Positions 25,297-35,673 of a stretch of 64,000 nt of DNA are shown here, one piece after another. A program made the position numbers and the translations under genes. Each line of letters opens with the position of its first letter. Position 1 is the stretch's first letter. Origin of the DNA: Ignavibacteriaceae bacterium (GTDB taxonomy: Bacteria > Bacteroidota > Ignavibacteria > Ignavibacteriales > Ignavibacteriaceae); assembly GCA_031292455.1 (NCBI GenBank), contig JARLHC010000128.1, positions 1 through 64,000 on the forward strand, given 5' to 3'. The notes under the pieces were generated by a model that saw only the letters and a program-made list of their open reading frames with translations, made no database searches and was not told the origin of the DNA.

Positions 25297-26712
25297 ATGA
25301 TCTTGACTTCCGAAACAAGAAAAGAAAACAGTAAACATCGTAAGAGAAAAAAGATACTTGAATCTGCATCAATGCTTTTTTCCCGGAAGAGCTATCATGA
25401 AGTGATGATGGATGAAGTGGCCAAGCTTGCATCAATAGCGAAGGGGACGGTTTATAATTATTTTTCATCAAAGGAAGAGCTTTATTTCTCGATAATGAAA
25501 GGGAAAATGGAGAATCTTAACCAATCATTAAAAGAAATTATTCACGAACCCCAGAGCAGCCTTGACTCACTCCGTAAATTTATACTGCATCTTTATATGT
25601 TTATGATCAAGTATCAGAATTTCTTTCTGATATACAGGAAAGAATCTTTAAATGCTGAAAATGTATTATGTTCAGAATTAATTGATCTTGAAAAAGATCT
25701 CAAGGAAATATTAAGAAAAATAATAAAATCGGGTAAATCTGAAGGAATATTCAGGGATATCGACGAAGAATTTTACGTAGATCTTATCCTTGGAAGTATT
25801 TATGGGGCTGTCCTTCGCGGCATAGGACAGCGGTTGAATGAGTACGAAGAAATAATGGAAAGAGAAAAAATTTATGATTTTGTATTACGTGGATTGCATA
25901 ATGGATTTAAAAATGATGAAATTCTCCCATTACGAAATAAAACGATTGTAATAACAAGAGCAGTAGAAACATCCAGAGAATCGGCAAAAATATTTACGCA
26001 GTTAGGAGCCGAGGTGATAACTTTTCCTACTCTTGACATAGTCCCCCCCGACAGCTGGGAACAATTTGATGAATTTATTCTAAATAAGAATAAAATTGAT
26101 TTCATAATCTTTACATCAGCCCATGCTGTTAAAATGTTCAGTAAGCGACTTGAAGAGTTGAACACGTCCTTAAATTTTAAGAATATAAAGGTTGTAGCTG
26201 TCGGAACCAAAACTTCTGCAATCTGTGAAAAATATGGTATTCCCCTGGACATTGTTCCTAATAATTTTAGTAGTGAGGGAGTCATTTCTGAGTTACTTAA
26301 ATTCAAATTAAACAAAAAAATTATATTTATACCGAGATCCGCTATAGGCAGGGAAGAATTACCAGGCGGTTTAGAGGAATTGGGAGCAATCATAAAATCA
26401 GTACCAGTATACAATGTAGCAATTCCATCGGAGACAAGTATTGCACCGAATATTGAAAATTTACAAAAGAATAGACCGGATCTTTATATATTTACAAGTC
26501 CATCCACTTTTGAAAATTTTTTACAAATATTAAATATCACTGATCCGGTACTCTATTTTTCAGGTGTACTTATAGCGGCTATAGGACCGACCACCAGGGT
26601 GGCAGTTGAAAACAGGAATTTAAAAGTAAATATTATACCAGAAGAATACACTATTGAGGGACTTGCAAAAGCGACAGTTAATTATTTTAGCATGAATAAG
26701 GAGCATTTTTGA
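25297..26712 (+). CDS. hemD: TetR-family regulator fused to uroporphyrinogen-III synthase
   Basis: One uninterrupted 471-codon frame encodes two proteins. Residues about 12-205 are a TetR regulator: a basic N-terminus, the helix-turn-helix MDEVAKLASIAKGTVYNYFS at about 38-57, SKEELYFSIM, and an all-helical ligand domain to FVLRGLHNGF. Residues about 213-471 are uroporphyrinogen-III synthase, which closes and rearranges hydroxymethylbilane: NKTIVITRA, IIFTSAHAVKMF, VAVGTKTSA, IFIPRSAIGREEL, IFTSPSTFENF and AAIGPTT. The linker is only about 8 residues and holds no ATG or stop; a TTG at Leu200 is the only internal start candidate nearby. The regulator could sense porphyrin intermediates and control this operon (inference). 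It overlaps hemE by TTGA. Confidence 0.88.
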   Translation: MILTSETRKENSKHRKRKKILESASMLFSRKSYHEVMMDEVAKLASIAKGTVYNYFSSKEELYFSIMKGKMENLNQSLKEIIHEPQSSLDSLRKFILHLYMFMIKYQNFFLIYRKESLNAENVLCSELIDLEKDLKEILRKIIKSGKSEGIFRDIDEEFYVDLILGSIYGAVLRGIGQRLNEYEEIMEREKIYDFVLRGLHNGFKNDEILPLRNKTIVITRAVETSRESAKIFTQLGAEVITFPTLDIVPPDSWEQFDEFILNKNKIDFIIFTSAHAVKMFSKRLEELNTSLNFKNIKVVAVGTKTSAICEKYGIPLDIVPNNFSSEGVISELLKFKLNKKIIFIPRSAIGREELPGGLEELGAIIKSVPVYNVAIPSETSIAPNIENLQKNRPDLYIFTSPSTFENFLQILNITDPVLYFSGVLIAAIGPTTRVAVENRNLKVNIIPEEYTIEGLAKATVNYFSMNKEHF

Positions 26713-27788
26713 ATATACAAAACGATTTATTTTTAAGAGCCTGCCGGATGGAAGAAACCAATCGCACACCTGTTTGGATAATGCGTCAAGCGGGGAGGTA
26801 TCTTCCGCAATATAGGGCTATAAGAGAAAAATATGATTTTCTAACAATGTGCAAAACTCCTGAGCTGGCAGCTCAAGTAACGATTCAACCTATTGATCTT
26901 ATTGAGGTTGATGCCGCAATTATATTTTCAGATATCCTTGTAATTCCAGAAGCAATGGGAATGCATTTTGAAATGCACGAAGGAAAAGGTCCGATGTTTC
27001 ATAATCCCATCAGAACCAGAGAGGATGTTAAGCAATTAAAAAGAATAGATCCTATGAAAGATCTTGTTTTTGTTATGGATGCGATATCTTTATCAAAAAA
27101 AGAATTGAATGGAAGGGTCCCGCTTATCGGGTTCAGCGGATCACCCTGGACTTTATTAACCTATATTGTAGAGGGAAGTGGTTCTAAAAACTTTGCAACT
27201 GTTAAAAGGATGGTATATGATAATCCTGCCTTAGCACATGAAATCCTTAATAAACTTACTGAAGCTGTAGCAGATTATCTGTCTGCTCAAATTGAGTCAG
27301 GTGTGAATGCCATCCAGATATTTGATACCTGGGGAGGGATATTATCGCCTGGGGATTTTGAAGAATTTTCTCTTCAATATATTACCAAAATCATTTCTTT
27401 AATTAAGAAAAAAAATGAACCGATAATTTTATTTGCTAAAGGGGTTAACTATAATCCTTTAAAACTTGCTTCAATTGGTGCTGATGTTATAGGCTTGGAT
27501 TGGACTATTGAAATTGGAAAAGTAAGAAATATACTGGAAGGAAAAACTGCGTTGCAGGGGAATATGGATCCGACTATACTTTATGCAAATAAGGAAAGAA
27601 TTAAGAAAGAAGTGATTAAGATATTAAAATCATATGGAAATGGAGGCGGACATATTTTTAACCTTGGTCATGGCATATTACCAGATGTTGATCCGGATAA
27701 TGCTAAAGCAATGGTTAATTTTGTAAAAAAAGAGAGCCTATTTTATCATAAGAAAGAGAGTAGCATTAAAGGAATAATAAATGTTTGA
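26709..27788 (+). CDS. hemE: Uroporphyrinogen decarboxylase
   Basis: A 359-residue TIM-barrel enzyme that converts uroporphyrinogen III to coproporphyrinogen III. The family signature RTPVWIMRQAGRYLPQYR occupies residues about 19-36, followed by FSDILVIPEAMGM and GFSGSPWTLLTYIVEG. The start is TTG, overlapping the hemD stop, with AAGGAGC ending six bases upstream; this gives the normal N-terminus and no ATG fits better. It overlaps hemN by eight bases. Confidence 0.95.
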   Translation: MNIQNDLFLRACRMEETNRTPVWIMRQAGRYLPQYRAIREKYDFLTMCKTPELAAQVTIQPIDLIEVDAAIIFSDILVIPEAMGMHFEMHEGKGPMFHNPIRTREDVKQLKRIDPMKDLVFVMDAISLSKKELNGRVPLIGFSGSPWTLLTYIVEGSGSKNFATVKRMVYDNPALAHEILNKLTEAVADYLSAQIESGVNAIQIFDTWGGILSPGDFEEFSLQYITKIISLIKKKNEPIILFAKGVNYNPLKLASIGADVIGLDWTIEIGKVRNILEGKTALQGNMDPTILYANKERIKKEVIKILKSYGNGGGHIFNLGHGILPDVDPDNAKAMVNFVKKESLFYHKKESSIKGIINV

Positions 27789-29157
27789 AATTGATCTGAC
27801 AAAAATCAGAAAATATGATAAGCCAGGACCGAGGTACACCAGTTACCCTACTGCACCCCAGTTTAATGAAAACTTTAAACATGAAAACTATCTTGATGAA
27901 ATCGTAAAGACTAATTATGGGGAAAATCTTCCGGATCTTTCCCTTTACTTTCATTTACCTTATTGCGATACACTCTGTTATTTTTGCGGTTGTAATATGA
28001 TAATTACAAGAAATCGAGACAGGGTTAAAGAATATCAGGCATATTTGAAAAAAGAAATGGATATGCTTAGAAGTTATCTGATAGTAGATAGGCGTGTGGC
28101 TCAGCTACATTGGGGTGGAGGTACACCTACGCATTTAAATCCAGATGAAATAGCAAACCTCGCTTCCTATATAAAAGCTTCGTTTAATTTTAGAGAAAAT
28201 TCAGAAAATAGTTGTGAAATCGATCCGCGAGGATTGACTAAAGCACATCTTGAAGCTCTTAGGTTTAATGGCTTTAACAGAATCAGTATGGGTGTCCAGG
28301 ATTTTAATGAAAAGGTTCAGAAAGCAGTAAACAGGATTCAGCCTGAAGATATTATCAGACAGGCAGTTGCCTGGATAAGAGAACTAAAATTTCATAGCAT
28401 TAATCTTGATCTTATTTATGGACTTCCATTCCAAACTGTAAACTCGTTTGCTGATACGGTTGATAGGATAATAGATATCTCCCCGGAAAGGATTGCAGTA
28501 TTCAATTATGCTCATGTACCATGGATGAAAAAACATATGGGGCTAATTCACCCTGAAGATATTCCTTCACCTGAAGAAAAACTTCAAATTCTAAAAATGA
28601 CTGTGGAGAAATTAACCGGGGCAGGGTATGTATTTATTGGTTTGGACCATTTTTCTAAGCCGAATGATGAACTTGCTGTTGCATTTAAAGAAAAGAAGCT
28701 ATACAGGAATTTTCAAGGTTACAGCACTAATGCAGGAGCCGACCTTTATGCCATGGGGGTAACCGGTATTAGTCAATTGGAGCATATATATGCGCAAAAT
28801 TATAAAACAGAAAAAGAGTATTACAAGGCTCTTGATGATGAAATCCTTCCTGTTGTGAAAGGATACAAACTAAATGAAGATGATATACTCCGCAGATATG
28901 TTATAATGAAAATTATGTGCGATTTTGAAATTGATATAAAATCAATTGAAAAAAAGTTTAATATAGAATTTAATAAATATTTTGCATGGGGAATTAAAAA
29001 CCTTAAAGAGATGGAAGCGGATAATTTAGTTTCCATTTCTGAAGATAAGATCACCATTCACGATATGGGCAGGCTGCTTATCAGGAATATTGCCATGAAC
29101 TTTGATGGTTATAACGAAAGGAAAGAGGATACAGCCAGGTATTCAAGGACCGTATAA
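27781..29157 (+). CDS. hemN: Oxygen-independent coproporphyrinogen III dehydrogenase
   Basis: A 458-residue radical SAM enzyme that decarboxylates two propionates to give protoporphyrinogen IX without oxygen. Cysteines 62, 66, 69 and 71 in YCDTLCYFCGC match the numbering of E. coli HemN, including the extra Cys in CxC that separates true HemN from HemW. PGPRYTSYPTAP and HWGGGTPTHL are also typical. Its presence implies heme synthesis under low oxygen. Confidence 0.96.
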   Translation: MFEIDLTKIRKYDKPGPRYTSYPTAPQFNENFKHENYLDEIVKTNYGENLPDLSLYFHLPYCDTLCYFCGCNMIITRNRDRVKEYQAYLKKEMDMLRSYLIVDRRVAQLHWGGGTPTHLNPDEIANLASYIKASFNFRENSENSCEIDPRGLTKAHLEALRFNGFNRISMGVQDFNEKVQKAVNRIQPEDIIRQAVAWIRELKFHSINLDLIYGLPFQTVNSFADTVDRIIDISPERIAVFNYAHVPWMKKHMGLIHPEDIPSPEEKLQILKMTVEKLTGAGYVFIGLDHFSKPNDELAVAFKEKKLYRNFQGYSTNAGADLYAMGVTGISQLEHIYAQNYKTEKEYYKALDDEILPVVKGYKLNEDDILRRYVIMKIMCDFEIDIKSIEKKFNIEFNKYFAWGIKNLKEMEADNLVSISEDKITIHDMGRLLIRNIAMNFDGYNERKEDTARYSRTV

Positions 29158-29163
29158 TTTTTA

Positions 29164-30555
29164 ATGAAAGTGCAATTAATGAACAATAAAATTGTCCTTC
29201 TCGGAGCCGGAATTTCAGGATTAACCGCTGCTTACTTTTTAGATAAGGAAGGATTTGAAGTGACCGTCCTTGAGAAAAAAAATGAAGTGGGCGGATCGAT
29301 TGAAACTTTTTTTGAAAAAGGCTATTTGTTTGATAGAGGACCCAATAGCGCACTTGAGACAACTCCATTGATTGAACAAATGGTAAAGGATCTAAATCTT
29401 GCTGATCAGTTTGTTTATGCAAACCGGAAAGGGAACAAAAGGTACATTTTAAGAAATGATTTACTACATCCTCTGCCGATGAATCCCAAAAGTCTTTTAA
29501 AGACCAAATTATTTTCAGGAAGCGGGAAATTAAGGCTTTTTGCCGAGCCCTTTATAGGGCGTTCAAATGATGGTTATTATCAAAGTATTGCTGATTTTGT
29601 AAAAAGGAGACTTGGGCAGGAATTTCTTGATTATGCAATAAATCCCTTTGTGGCAGGTGTTTATGCCGGAAATCCGGAAGATTTAAGCGTTAAGTCTGCC
29701 TTTCCTAAACTTTATGCTCTTGAAGAGAAGTATGGCGGGTTAATTAAAGGAACTATTAAAAGCATAAAGGAAAGAAAAAACAGACCAGAAAAATCAAAAC
29801 AAGATGCAAAAATGTATTCATTTAGCGATGGGATGCAAGTATTGCCCAAAGCAATTTCAGAATATCTTGGTGAAAAAATTCATTTGAATACTGAAGTTAA
29901 CTCAGTGGAAAAGATTTCCACCGGGTATAAAATTAATTTATCCAATGCCGGAGAAACTTCGTCCATATTATCCAACTATATTGTTTCCACAATTCCTGCT
30001 TATTCAGCGTCAATTCTTTTCGGCCGATTTGATTCAGATCTGGCAGGTCATTTAGATAAAATTTATTACCCCCCGGTATTAGTTTTATATCTTGGTTATG
30101 ATAAAAAAGATATCGGGCAAGTACTTGATGGATTCGGATTTTTGATCCCGGCAAAAGAAAAGAAATCATTTTTAGGAGCAATCTGGAGCTCAGTTCTATT
30201 CCCTAACCGCGCATTTGAAGATAAAGCATCCTTCACTCTTTTTATCGGAGGCGCAAGGGATCCTGAAATTGTAAGTTATGATAAAGAACTATTGATTAAA
30301 AAAGTAAGAAATGAATTTGAGTCATTAATGAAGATTACAGGAGAGCCGTTATATGTCTCATATAAATTTTGGCCCAAAGCTATCCCCCAATATAACATAG
30401 GTTATGTAGAACATGAAAGGTATTTTGATAAGTTCGAAAAGGAAAATCCGGGAATATTGCTTGCCGGAAATTACAGAGAGGGCATTTCAGTCGGGGATTG
30501 TATTAAAAATTCAGAGAAAATTGTGAATAAAATTAAAAACCTTTCAAATTATTAG
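29164..30555 (+). CDS. hemG: Protoporphyrinogen oxidase, flavin type
   Basis: A 463-residue FAD oxidase of the HemY/PgoX family. The dinucleotide fold is [16 protein letters not shown], then [15 protein letters not shown] and [10 protein letters not shown]. The C-terminus [20 protein letters not shown] closes the FAD site. It turns protoporphyrinogen IX into protoporphyrin IX using oxygen (or another acceptor); related enzymes oxidise coproporphyrinogen instead. The HemN next door favours the protoporphyrin-dependent route. It starts six bases after hemN, at M1 or M6. Confidence 0.93.
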   Translation: MKVQLMNNKIVLLGAGISGLTAAYFLDKEGFEVTVLEKKNEVGGSIETFFEKGYLFDRGPNSALETTPLIEQMVKDLNLADQFVYANRKGNKRYILRNDLLHPLPMNPKSLLKTKLFSGSGKLRLFAEPFIGRSNDGYYQSIADFVKRRLGQEFLDYAINPFVAGVYAGNPEDLSVKSAFPKLYALEEKYGGLIKGTIKSIKERKNRPEKSKQDAKMYSFSDGMQVLPKAISEYLGEKIHLNTEVNSVEKISTGYKINLSNAGETSSILSNYIVSTIPAYSASILFGRFDSDLAGHLDKIYYPPVLVLYLGYDKKDIGQVLDGFGFLIPAKEKKSFLGAIWSSVLFPNRAFEDKASFTLFIGGARDPEIVSYDKELLIKKVRNEFESLMKITGEPLYVSYKFWPKAIPQYNIGYVEHERYFDKFEKENPGILLAGNYREGISVGDCIKNSEKIVNKIKNLSNY

Positions 30556-30569
30556 CAAAGGAGTATAAA

Positions 30570-31556
30570 ATGGCACTTTATCCGACTAAAAGATTAAGAA
30601 GATTAAGGTATAACCCGATTATCAGAAATATGATCCGCGAAACCACACTAACCAAGGATGATTTCATATATCCTTTGTTTGTAATCCCCGGCAAAAATAT
30701 TAAAAGAGAAGTCAAATCGATGCCGGGTAATTACCAGATGTCGGTAGATGAAATTGTTAAAGAGTGTAAAAAAATTTATTCGCTTGGTATACCGGCAATT
30801 ATTCTATTCGGAATCCCAGATCATAAAGATGAAGTAGGTTCAGGGGCTTATGATTCGAATGGGATAATCCAGCAGGCTGTAAAAGCAATCAAGAAAGAAG
30901 TTAAAGATCTGCTTATTATAACGGATGTATGTTTATGTGAATATACATCCCATGGCCACTGCGGCGTGTTGGGTGGTGAGGAAATTTTAAATGATGAAAC
31001 AGTCGAACTTCTTGTTAAAGAATCAATTTCACATGTTGAAGCGGGAGCAGATATTATTGCACCCTCAGATATGATGGATGGAAGAATAGGAGCAATAAGG
31101 AAGGCGCTAGACGGGAAAGGTTTTTATAAAATTCCTATATTGAGTTATGCAGCTAAATATGCTTCCGGGTATTATGGGCCATTCCGTGAAGCGGCCGAAT
31201 CTACACCGGCTTTTGGCGATAGGAGATCTCATCAGATGGATCCGGGGAATAGCATGGAAGCGATGCGAGAAATCGAAGAAGACATTGAAGAAGGCGCAGA
31301 TATAATAATGGTAAAACCAGCAGGTCCTTATCTGGATGTAATTTATCAGGCAAAACAAAAATTCGGAATGCCAACTGCTGCCTATCAGGTTTCAGGCGAA
31401 TTTGCAATGATAAAAGCCGCCGGAAAGAATGGTTGGATTGATGAAGAAAGGATCATGATGGAATCATTAACTGCAATTAAACGTGCAGGAGCTGATATGA
31501 TTTTAACTTATTTTGCAAAGGATGCAGCAAAGTATCTGGATAGAACCAACAAATAA
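30570..31556 (+). CDS. hemB: Delta-aminolevulinic acid dehydratase (porphobilinogen synthase)
   Basis: A 328-residue TIM-barrel enzyme that condenses two ALA molecules into porphobilinogen. The Cys cluster C121, C123, C131 in [14 protein letters not shown] marks the zinc-dependent type. The Schiff-base lysines are K196 ([18 protein letters not shown]) and K249 ([10 protein letters not shown]). AGGAG lies just upstream of the start. It is the last gene of the uninterrupted hem run. Confidence 0.96.
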   Translation: MALYPTKRLRRLRYNPIIRNMIRETTLTKDDFIYPLFVIPGKNIKREVKSMPGNYQMSVDEIVKECKKIYSLGIPAIILFGIPDHKDEVGSGAYDSNGIIQQAVKAIKKEVKDLLIITDVCLCEYTSHGHCGVLGGEEILNDETVELLVKESISHVEAGADIIAPSDMMDGRIGAIRKALDGKGFYKIPILSYAAKYASGYYGPFREAAESTPAFGDRRSHQMDPGNSMEAMREIEEDIEEGADIIMVKPAGPYLDVIYQAKQKFGMPTAAYQVSGEFAMIKAAGKNGWIDEERIMMESLTAIKRAGADMILTYFAKDAAKYLDRTNK

Positions 31557-31635
31557 TTTATAAATAAAGGGAAATAGGATCGCGTTCTTTAACAATAATA
31601 ATCCGGAAAAGGATACAGAAATAAAAAACAATCTT

Positions 31636-32640
31636 ATGAATATTCTGGTTGTGAGAAGGCATAACCAAATTGGAGATATGCTTTGCTCTCTTCCTTTATA
31701 TCAAGCTCTTAAAAAGAAGTATCCGGAATCTTCTATAACCTTAGTAGCCTCCCCGACAAATTATCCCATTCCATTTCAGAAGATAAATCCTTTTATTGCT
31801 GAGGTTATTTTTTATGATAAGACTTCTTTTAACTCAATTTATCAATTCTATAAAAAACTGTGGCATAAAAAATATTACCTTGGTATCGTGCCTTCCACTG
31901 TGAAGATCTCCACTACCTCTCATATAATAAATTATTTATCGCGTGCGAAATTAAGAGTTGGAGTTAAAAGCATTGATGGTATTAAGAATCCGGCTGCCAG
32001 ACTCCTAAACATTAAAAAAGATTTTTATTGGTCCCAAAACAATGTACATCAGACGCAAAGAAACATTGAAATAGCACAATTAGCGGGGTGCGGAGGGTCG
32101 GATATTAATTATAAGTTCAGGTTAAATTTATCGCGGGAAGATCAGAATATAGCAAATAATTTTATGTATCAAAATTTTCCTGATAATAAAAGAATCATTA
32201 TTGGTTTCCATCCTGGAGCGGGTAAGATAACTCATATATGGGATACAAATAACTTTATAAAATTAATAGAAGATCTCTATAAAAAATATAATAATTATAT
32301 CTTTATTACCAGCGGGGAAATCGACAAAGGAATAACAAATAAAATAATAGACGTATTATTACGAAAGGAAATTAAATTCAGTCTTGCTGAAAATATGCCA
32401 GTTTTACAATTAGCAGCAGTTTTGGGGCATATAAATCTCTACATTACGAATGATACTGGTCCCATGCATATTGCAGGAATGACAAGTGTTAATCAAATTT
32501 CGCTTATGCTGCCAACCAATGAATTTGAATGGGCTCCCAAAGGAAATTATAAATATTCATTAAAATCAGAACCTGGGGATATAAACACAATAAAATATGA
32601 AGATGTCTTGGAATTATGCAATAAAATATTAGCAGGGTAA
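31636..32640 (+). CDS. Glycosyltransferase family 9, heptosyltransferase-like
   Basis: A 334-residue GT-B enzyme related to LPS heptosyltransferases. The N-terminus MNILVVRRHNQIGDMLCSLP has the typical GD-x-L-x-(S/T)-x-P pattern, GFHPGAG is the central loop, and TNDTGPMHIAGM near the C-terminus binds the nucleotide sugar. It probably adds heptose, made via HldD, to the LPS core; the acceptor is not known. Nearly the whole protein is Lys/Ile/Asn-rich, in line with the local AT bias. It is 79 bases after hemB and two before the MmcQ-like gene. Confidence 0.86.
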   Translation: MNILVVRRHNQIGDMLCSLPLYQALKKKYPESSITLVASPTNYPIPFQKINPFIAEVIFYDKTSFNSIYQFYKKLWHKKYYLGIVPSTVKISTTSHIINYLSRAKLRVGVKSIDGIKNPAARLLNIKKDFYWSQNNVHQTQRNIEIAQLAGCGGSDINYKFRLNLSREDQNIANNFMYQNFPDNKRIIIGFHPGAGKITHIWDTNNFIKLIEDLYKKYNNYIFITSGEIDKGITNKIIDVLLRKEIKFSLAENMPVLQLAAVLGHINLYITNDTGPMHIAGMTSVNQISLMLPTNEFEWAPKGNYKYSLKSEPGDINTIKYEDVLELCNKILAG

Positions 32641-32642
32641 AC

Positions 32643-32996
32643 ATGGATCTTGAAAAAGTAAGAAGCTATTGTTTGAAAAAAAAAGGAGTTACTGAAACAT
32701 TACCCTTTAATGAAGATACGCCTGTTTATAAAGTAATGGGGAAAATGTTTCTTCTATCAAATCTTACACCACCGGTTAGTATAAATATAAAATGCGATCC
32801 GGAACTTGCAATTGAATTAAGGGAAAGATATGATTCGGTAACTCCTGGATTTCACATGAATAAACTACATTGGAATACTGTGGTTCTTGATGGGAGCATT
32901 CCAGACAAATATATTTACGAGTGGATTGATTTATCCTATGAGTTGACTATACTAGGACTCTCCAAAAAAGAGAAAGAAATGCTTTCGAAATTATAG
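32643..32996 (+). CDS. MmcQ/YjbR-family protein
   Basis: A 117-residue protein of the MmcQ/YjbR (CyaY-like fold) family. Matching stretches are VRSYCLKKKGVTETLPFNED, KVMGKMFLLSNL, ELAIELRERYDSVTPGFHMN and HWNTVVLDGSIPD. The family is thought to bind DNA in some cases, but its function is unproven. It follows the glycosyltransferase by two bases, so the two share a transcript. It converges with the beta-CASP gene. Confidence 0.88.
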   Translation: MDLEKVRSYCLKKKGVTETLPFNEDTPVYKVMGKMFLLSNLTPPVSINIKCDPELAIELRERYDSVTPGFHMNKLHWNTVVLDGSIPDKYIYEWIDLSYELTILGLSKKEKEMLSKL

Positions 32997-33018
32997 TCAG
33001 GTAAAAGGACATTATGCA

Positions 33019-34356
33019 TTAGAGTATTAATTCCTTCCCGGCTTCTGCGCTGAAAACTTTAATGTGCCTAAATTCTTTCAAAATGTGCTCACCAACCCAG
33101 TCAATTGATAGTGGATCACCATGAACCAATATTACTTTTCCCGGATTTAGTTTATTAACTATTTCAATCAAATCTTCCCTGAATGCATGTGAAGGAAATC
33201 GAAAACATTGTATCTGGCATTTTACAATTTCAGATTCAGATAATTCAGACAACCTTATTTGATCACCTTTGGATGCATTTGCAATTTTATATCCGGGCGT
33301 ATTCTTCTCCATGTATCCTACTGTAAATATAGCAGAACGTGGATTTTTTAACCAATGTTTTGCAAGATTATAAGAAGCGGTACTCTCCAGCATCATTCCG
33401 CTTGAAGCAAGTACAATGGAAGGGCTTTTAAAAAACTCTTCATAATTTGTAATATCATAAAGATTTTTCTGTGAAATATTTTTAAGAACAAATTCTTTAT
33501 CTAGCATGTTTACATTATAACGGTTGTAATCATAAACAGTGTTTATCTTTGTTCCGATTCCTCCCGTATAAATATCAGTCTCTGTTAAAGTTCCCTTCTG
33601 CATAAGATTCCAGACTGTAGCAAGTATTTCCTGATGCTTCCCCAGAGAGAATACCGGTATAAGAATTGATCCTCCATTCGAAATTATAGTATTTGCTTCC
33701 ATACTCCAGGATAATATTGCCCTGGTATCGGTGGAACCGTATGTTGTCTCCAGTAAAAGCAAATCGATTTTGGTTTTCGGGAGCCTGGCCTTATCAATTA
33801 ATGATTGGCTGCTTAACTTAATATCTCCGGTGTAAAACAATCTTTCTTCTCCGGTATCGATCAATATTCCTGCAGAACCAAGTATATGACCTGCGCCATG
33901 GAAAGAAGCCTTAATTATTTTTAATCCGTTATATCCTTTAAGCTCAAATACTTCCTCGTACGATCTGTATTCAATTGATTGAATCAGCAAATCAATCTCT
34001 TCATGAGAATACAATTTCATATAAGAATGATCACCAAGCTGTTCCCTGAATATTGATACAGAATTATGCAATGTTAGTTCAGCAATAGCTCGTGTTTGAG
34101 GGGTTGTAATTATCTTAATATATGGATGTCGTTGTACAAGATAGGGGAGTGAATTGATATGGTCCATGTGCGCATGCGAAATGAGTACATAATCAACTGG
34201 CAGATCTTTTATAAGATCAAAGTTTGGGAGAGAATCCAGTCCGCTCTTTTGAGGATGCATACCACAGTCGAGCAAAATACCGGTTCCTTCGATACCCAAA
34301 TAATAACAGTTTGCACCTATTTCGCCTGCTCCGCCAAGTGGAATAAATTTAATCAT
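33019..34356 (-). CDS. Metallo-beta-lactamase/beta-CASP RNase-like protein
   Basis: A 445-residue protein with the metallo-beta-lactamase motif SHAHMDH (H61, H63, D65, H66), further metal ligands in GAGHILGSAGI and YTGDIK, then a beta-CASP domain and a C-terminal RMMBL segment (SFPSHAFREDL...LVHGD). It resembles YSH1/CPSF73-like exonucleases found in bacteria and should process RNA. It is the only minus-strand gene within the hem region. The target is unknown. Confidence 0.86.
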   Translation of the reverse strand: MIKFIPLGGAGEIGANCYYLGIEGTGILLDCGMHPQKSGLDSLPNFDLIKDLPVDYVLISHAHMDHINSLPYLVQRHPYIKIITTPQTRAIAELTLHNSVSIFREQLGDHSYMKLYSHEEIDLLIQSIEYRSYEEVFELKGYNGLKIIKASFHGAGHILGSAGILIDTGEERLFYTGDIKLSSQSLIDKARLPKTKIDLLLLETTYGSTDTRAILSWSMEANTIISNGGSILIPVFSLGKHQEILATVWNLMQKGTLTETDIYTGGIGTKINTVYDYNRYNVNMLDKEFVLKNISQKNLYDITNYEEFFKSPSIVLASSGMMLESTASYNLAKHWLKNPRSAIFTVGYMEKNTPGYKIANASKGDQIRLSELSESEIVKCQIQCFRFPSHAFREDLIEIVNKLNPGKVILVHGDPLSIDWVGEHILKEFRHIKVFSAEAGKELIL

Positions 34357-34405
34357 AAATTAAAATAATAATTTGTTTAGTCATTTATATTAAATTTGAA
34401 TAGTG

Positions 34406-35620
34406 ATGAAAAAAGAAAATAATATTATAATAATTGGCGGGGGAGCAGCGGGCTTCTTTGCCGCTATTGCATCTGCAGAAAAGAACTTGGGGAATAATAT
34501 TATTATTCTGGAAAAGGGGGATGGTGTCTTAAGCAAAGTAAAAATCTCCGGTGGAGGAAGATGTAATGTTACTAATTCCTGTACTGATCCTAGAGAACTG
34601 GTTAAATATTACCCCCGCGGAGGAAAAGAGTTACTTTCACCATTCTATAAATTCAATCCCGGGGATACAATTGAATGGTTTGAAAGGCAAGGAGTAAAAT
34701 TAAAAACTGAACCTGACGGTCGAATTTTCTCAGCATCTAATGATTCCCAAACCATTGTTGACTGTTTGGTTGATTCTGCTATAAGCAACAATATTAAAGT
34801 TTTAACTCAGTCCCGAGTCACTAACATTCAGAAAACCTCTTCAGGGAATTGGAATATTACTTCTTCTGGGAAAGAATTTCAAGCTACTTCCGTTATAATC
34901 TGCTCAGGAAGCAGCAATTCTATTTGGAAAATTATTAATAATCTGGGACATAAAATCGAATTTCCAATCCCTTCTCTGTTCACTTTTAATATTAAAGATA
35001 ATAGGATTGAAGGGATTTCAGGAATTTCTGTACCGGATTCTGAAGTTAGAATAGAAGGAACTAAATTAAAATCAACTGGACCTTTATTAATTACACATTG
35101 GGGTATGAGCGGTCCGGCAATATTAAAAATATCCGCATGGGGTGCAAGAGAACTTTATGCAAGAGATTATAAATTCAGAATTTTAATAAACTGGCTGCCG
35201 GGTACTAGTACAGAATCAGTAAAAGAACAAATAAATCAGGTCAAAATAAATAATATTAGCAGCAACATTTATTCCTTTTCGCCCTTTGCCTTACCTATCC
35301 GCTTATGGCAAAGGCTTCTTGAACATACCGGTATTAATAAAGATGTAAAGTGGAATAACCTTTCCGGATCTCTTTTGAATAATCTTGCTATGCAACTGGC
35401 TGAAAGCAGTTTTAATGTAAACGGAAAAAGCACCTTCAAAGAAGAGTTCGTTACTTGCGGTGGAGTTTGCCTGAACGAAATTGATTTCAAATCCATGGAA
35501 AGCAAACTTCATAAAGGCCTATTCTTCGCGGGTGAAGTTCTGAATATTGATGCCCTAACTGGGGGGTTTAATTTCCAGGCGGCATGGACAACCGGCTGGA
35601 TCGCGGGGAATATGATATAG
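34406..35620 (+). CDS. BaiN/HI0933-family flavoprotein
   Basis: A 404-residue NAD(P)/FAD-dependent oxidoreductase. It has the Rossmann motif IIIIGGGAAGFFAAIASAE, the family signature KVKISGGGRCNVTNSC, and the C-terminal VTCGGVCLNEID and FAGEVLNIDALTGGFNFQAAW stretches. The family (YhiN, HI0933) has no settled housekeeping function; a few members reduce bile acids. The start is at ATG 34406, preceded by a GTG codon in frame. It lies 53 bases upstream of hemL and may be co-transcribed with it. Confidence 0.9.
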   Translation: MKKENNIIIIGGGAAGFFAAIASAEKNLGNNIIILEKGDGVLSKVKISGGGRCNVTNSCTDPRELVKYYPRGGKELLSPFYKFNPGDTIEWFERQGVKLKTEPDGRIFSASNDSQTIVDCLVDSAISNNIKVLTQSRVTNIQKTSSGNWNITSSGKEFQATSVIICSGSSNSIWKIINNLGHKIEFPIPSLFTFNIKDNRIEGISGISVPDSEVRIEGTKLKSTGPLLITHWGMSGPAILKISAWGARELYARDYKFRILINWLPGTSTESVKEQINQVKINNISSNIYSFSPFALPIRLWQRLLEHTGINKDVKWNNLSGSLLNNLAMQLAESSFNVNGKSTFKEEFVTCGGVCLNEIDFKSMESKLHKGLFFAGEVLNIDALTGGFNFQAAWTTGWIAGNMI

Positions 35621-35673
35621 ATTATTAAGCCGGATTCCTATATTTTTAACATCAACTGATAATAATTAGTATA

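Noticed and set aside
25880-25960. TetR and HemD as two genes split by a sequencing error
   Set aside because: The frame is open with sensible coding on both sides, and the linker reads smoothly. An error cannot be fully excluded, but nothing in the sequence suggests one.
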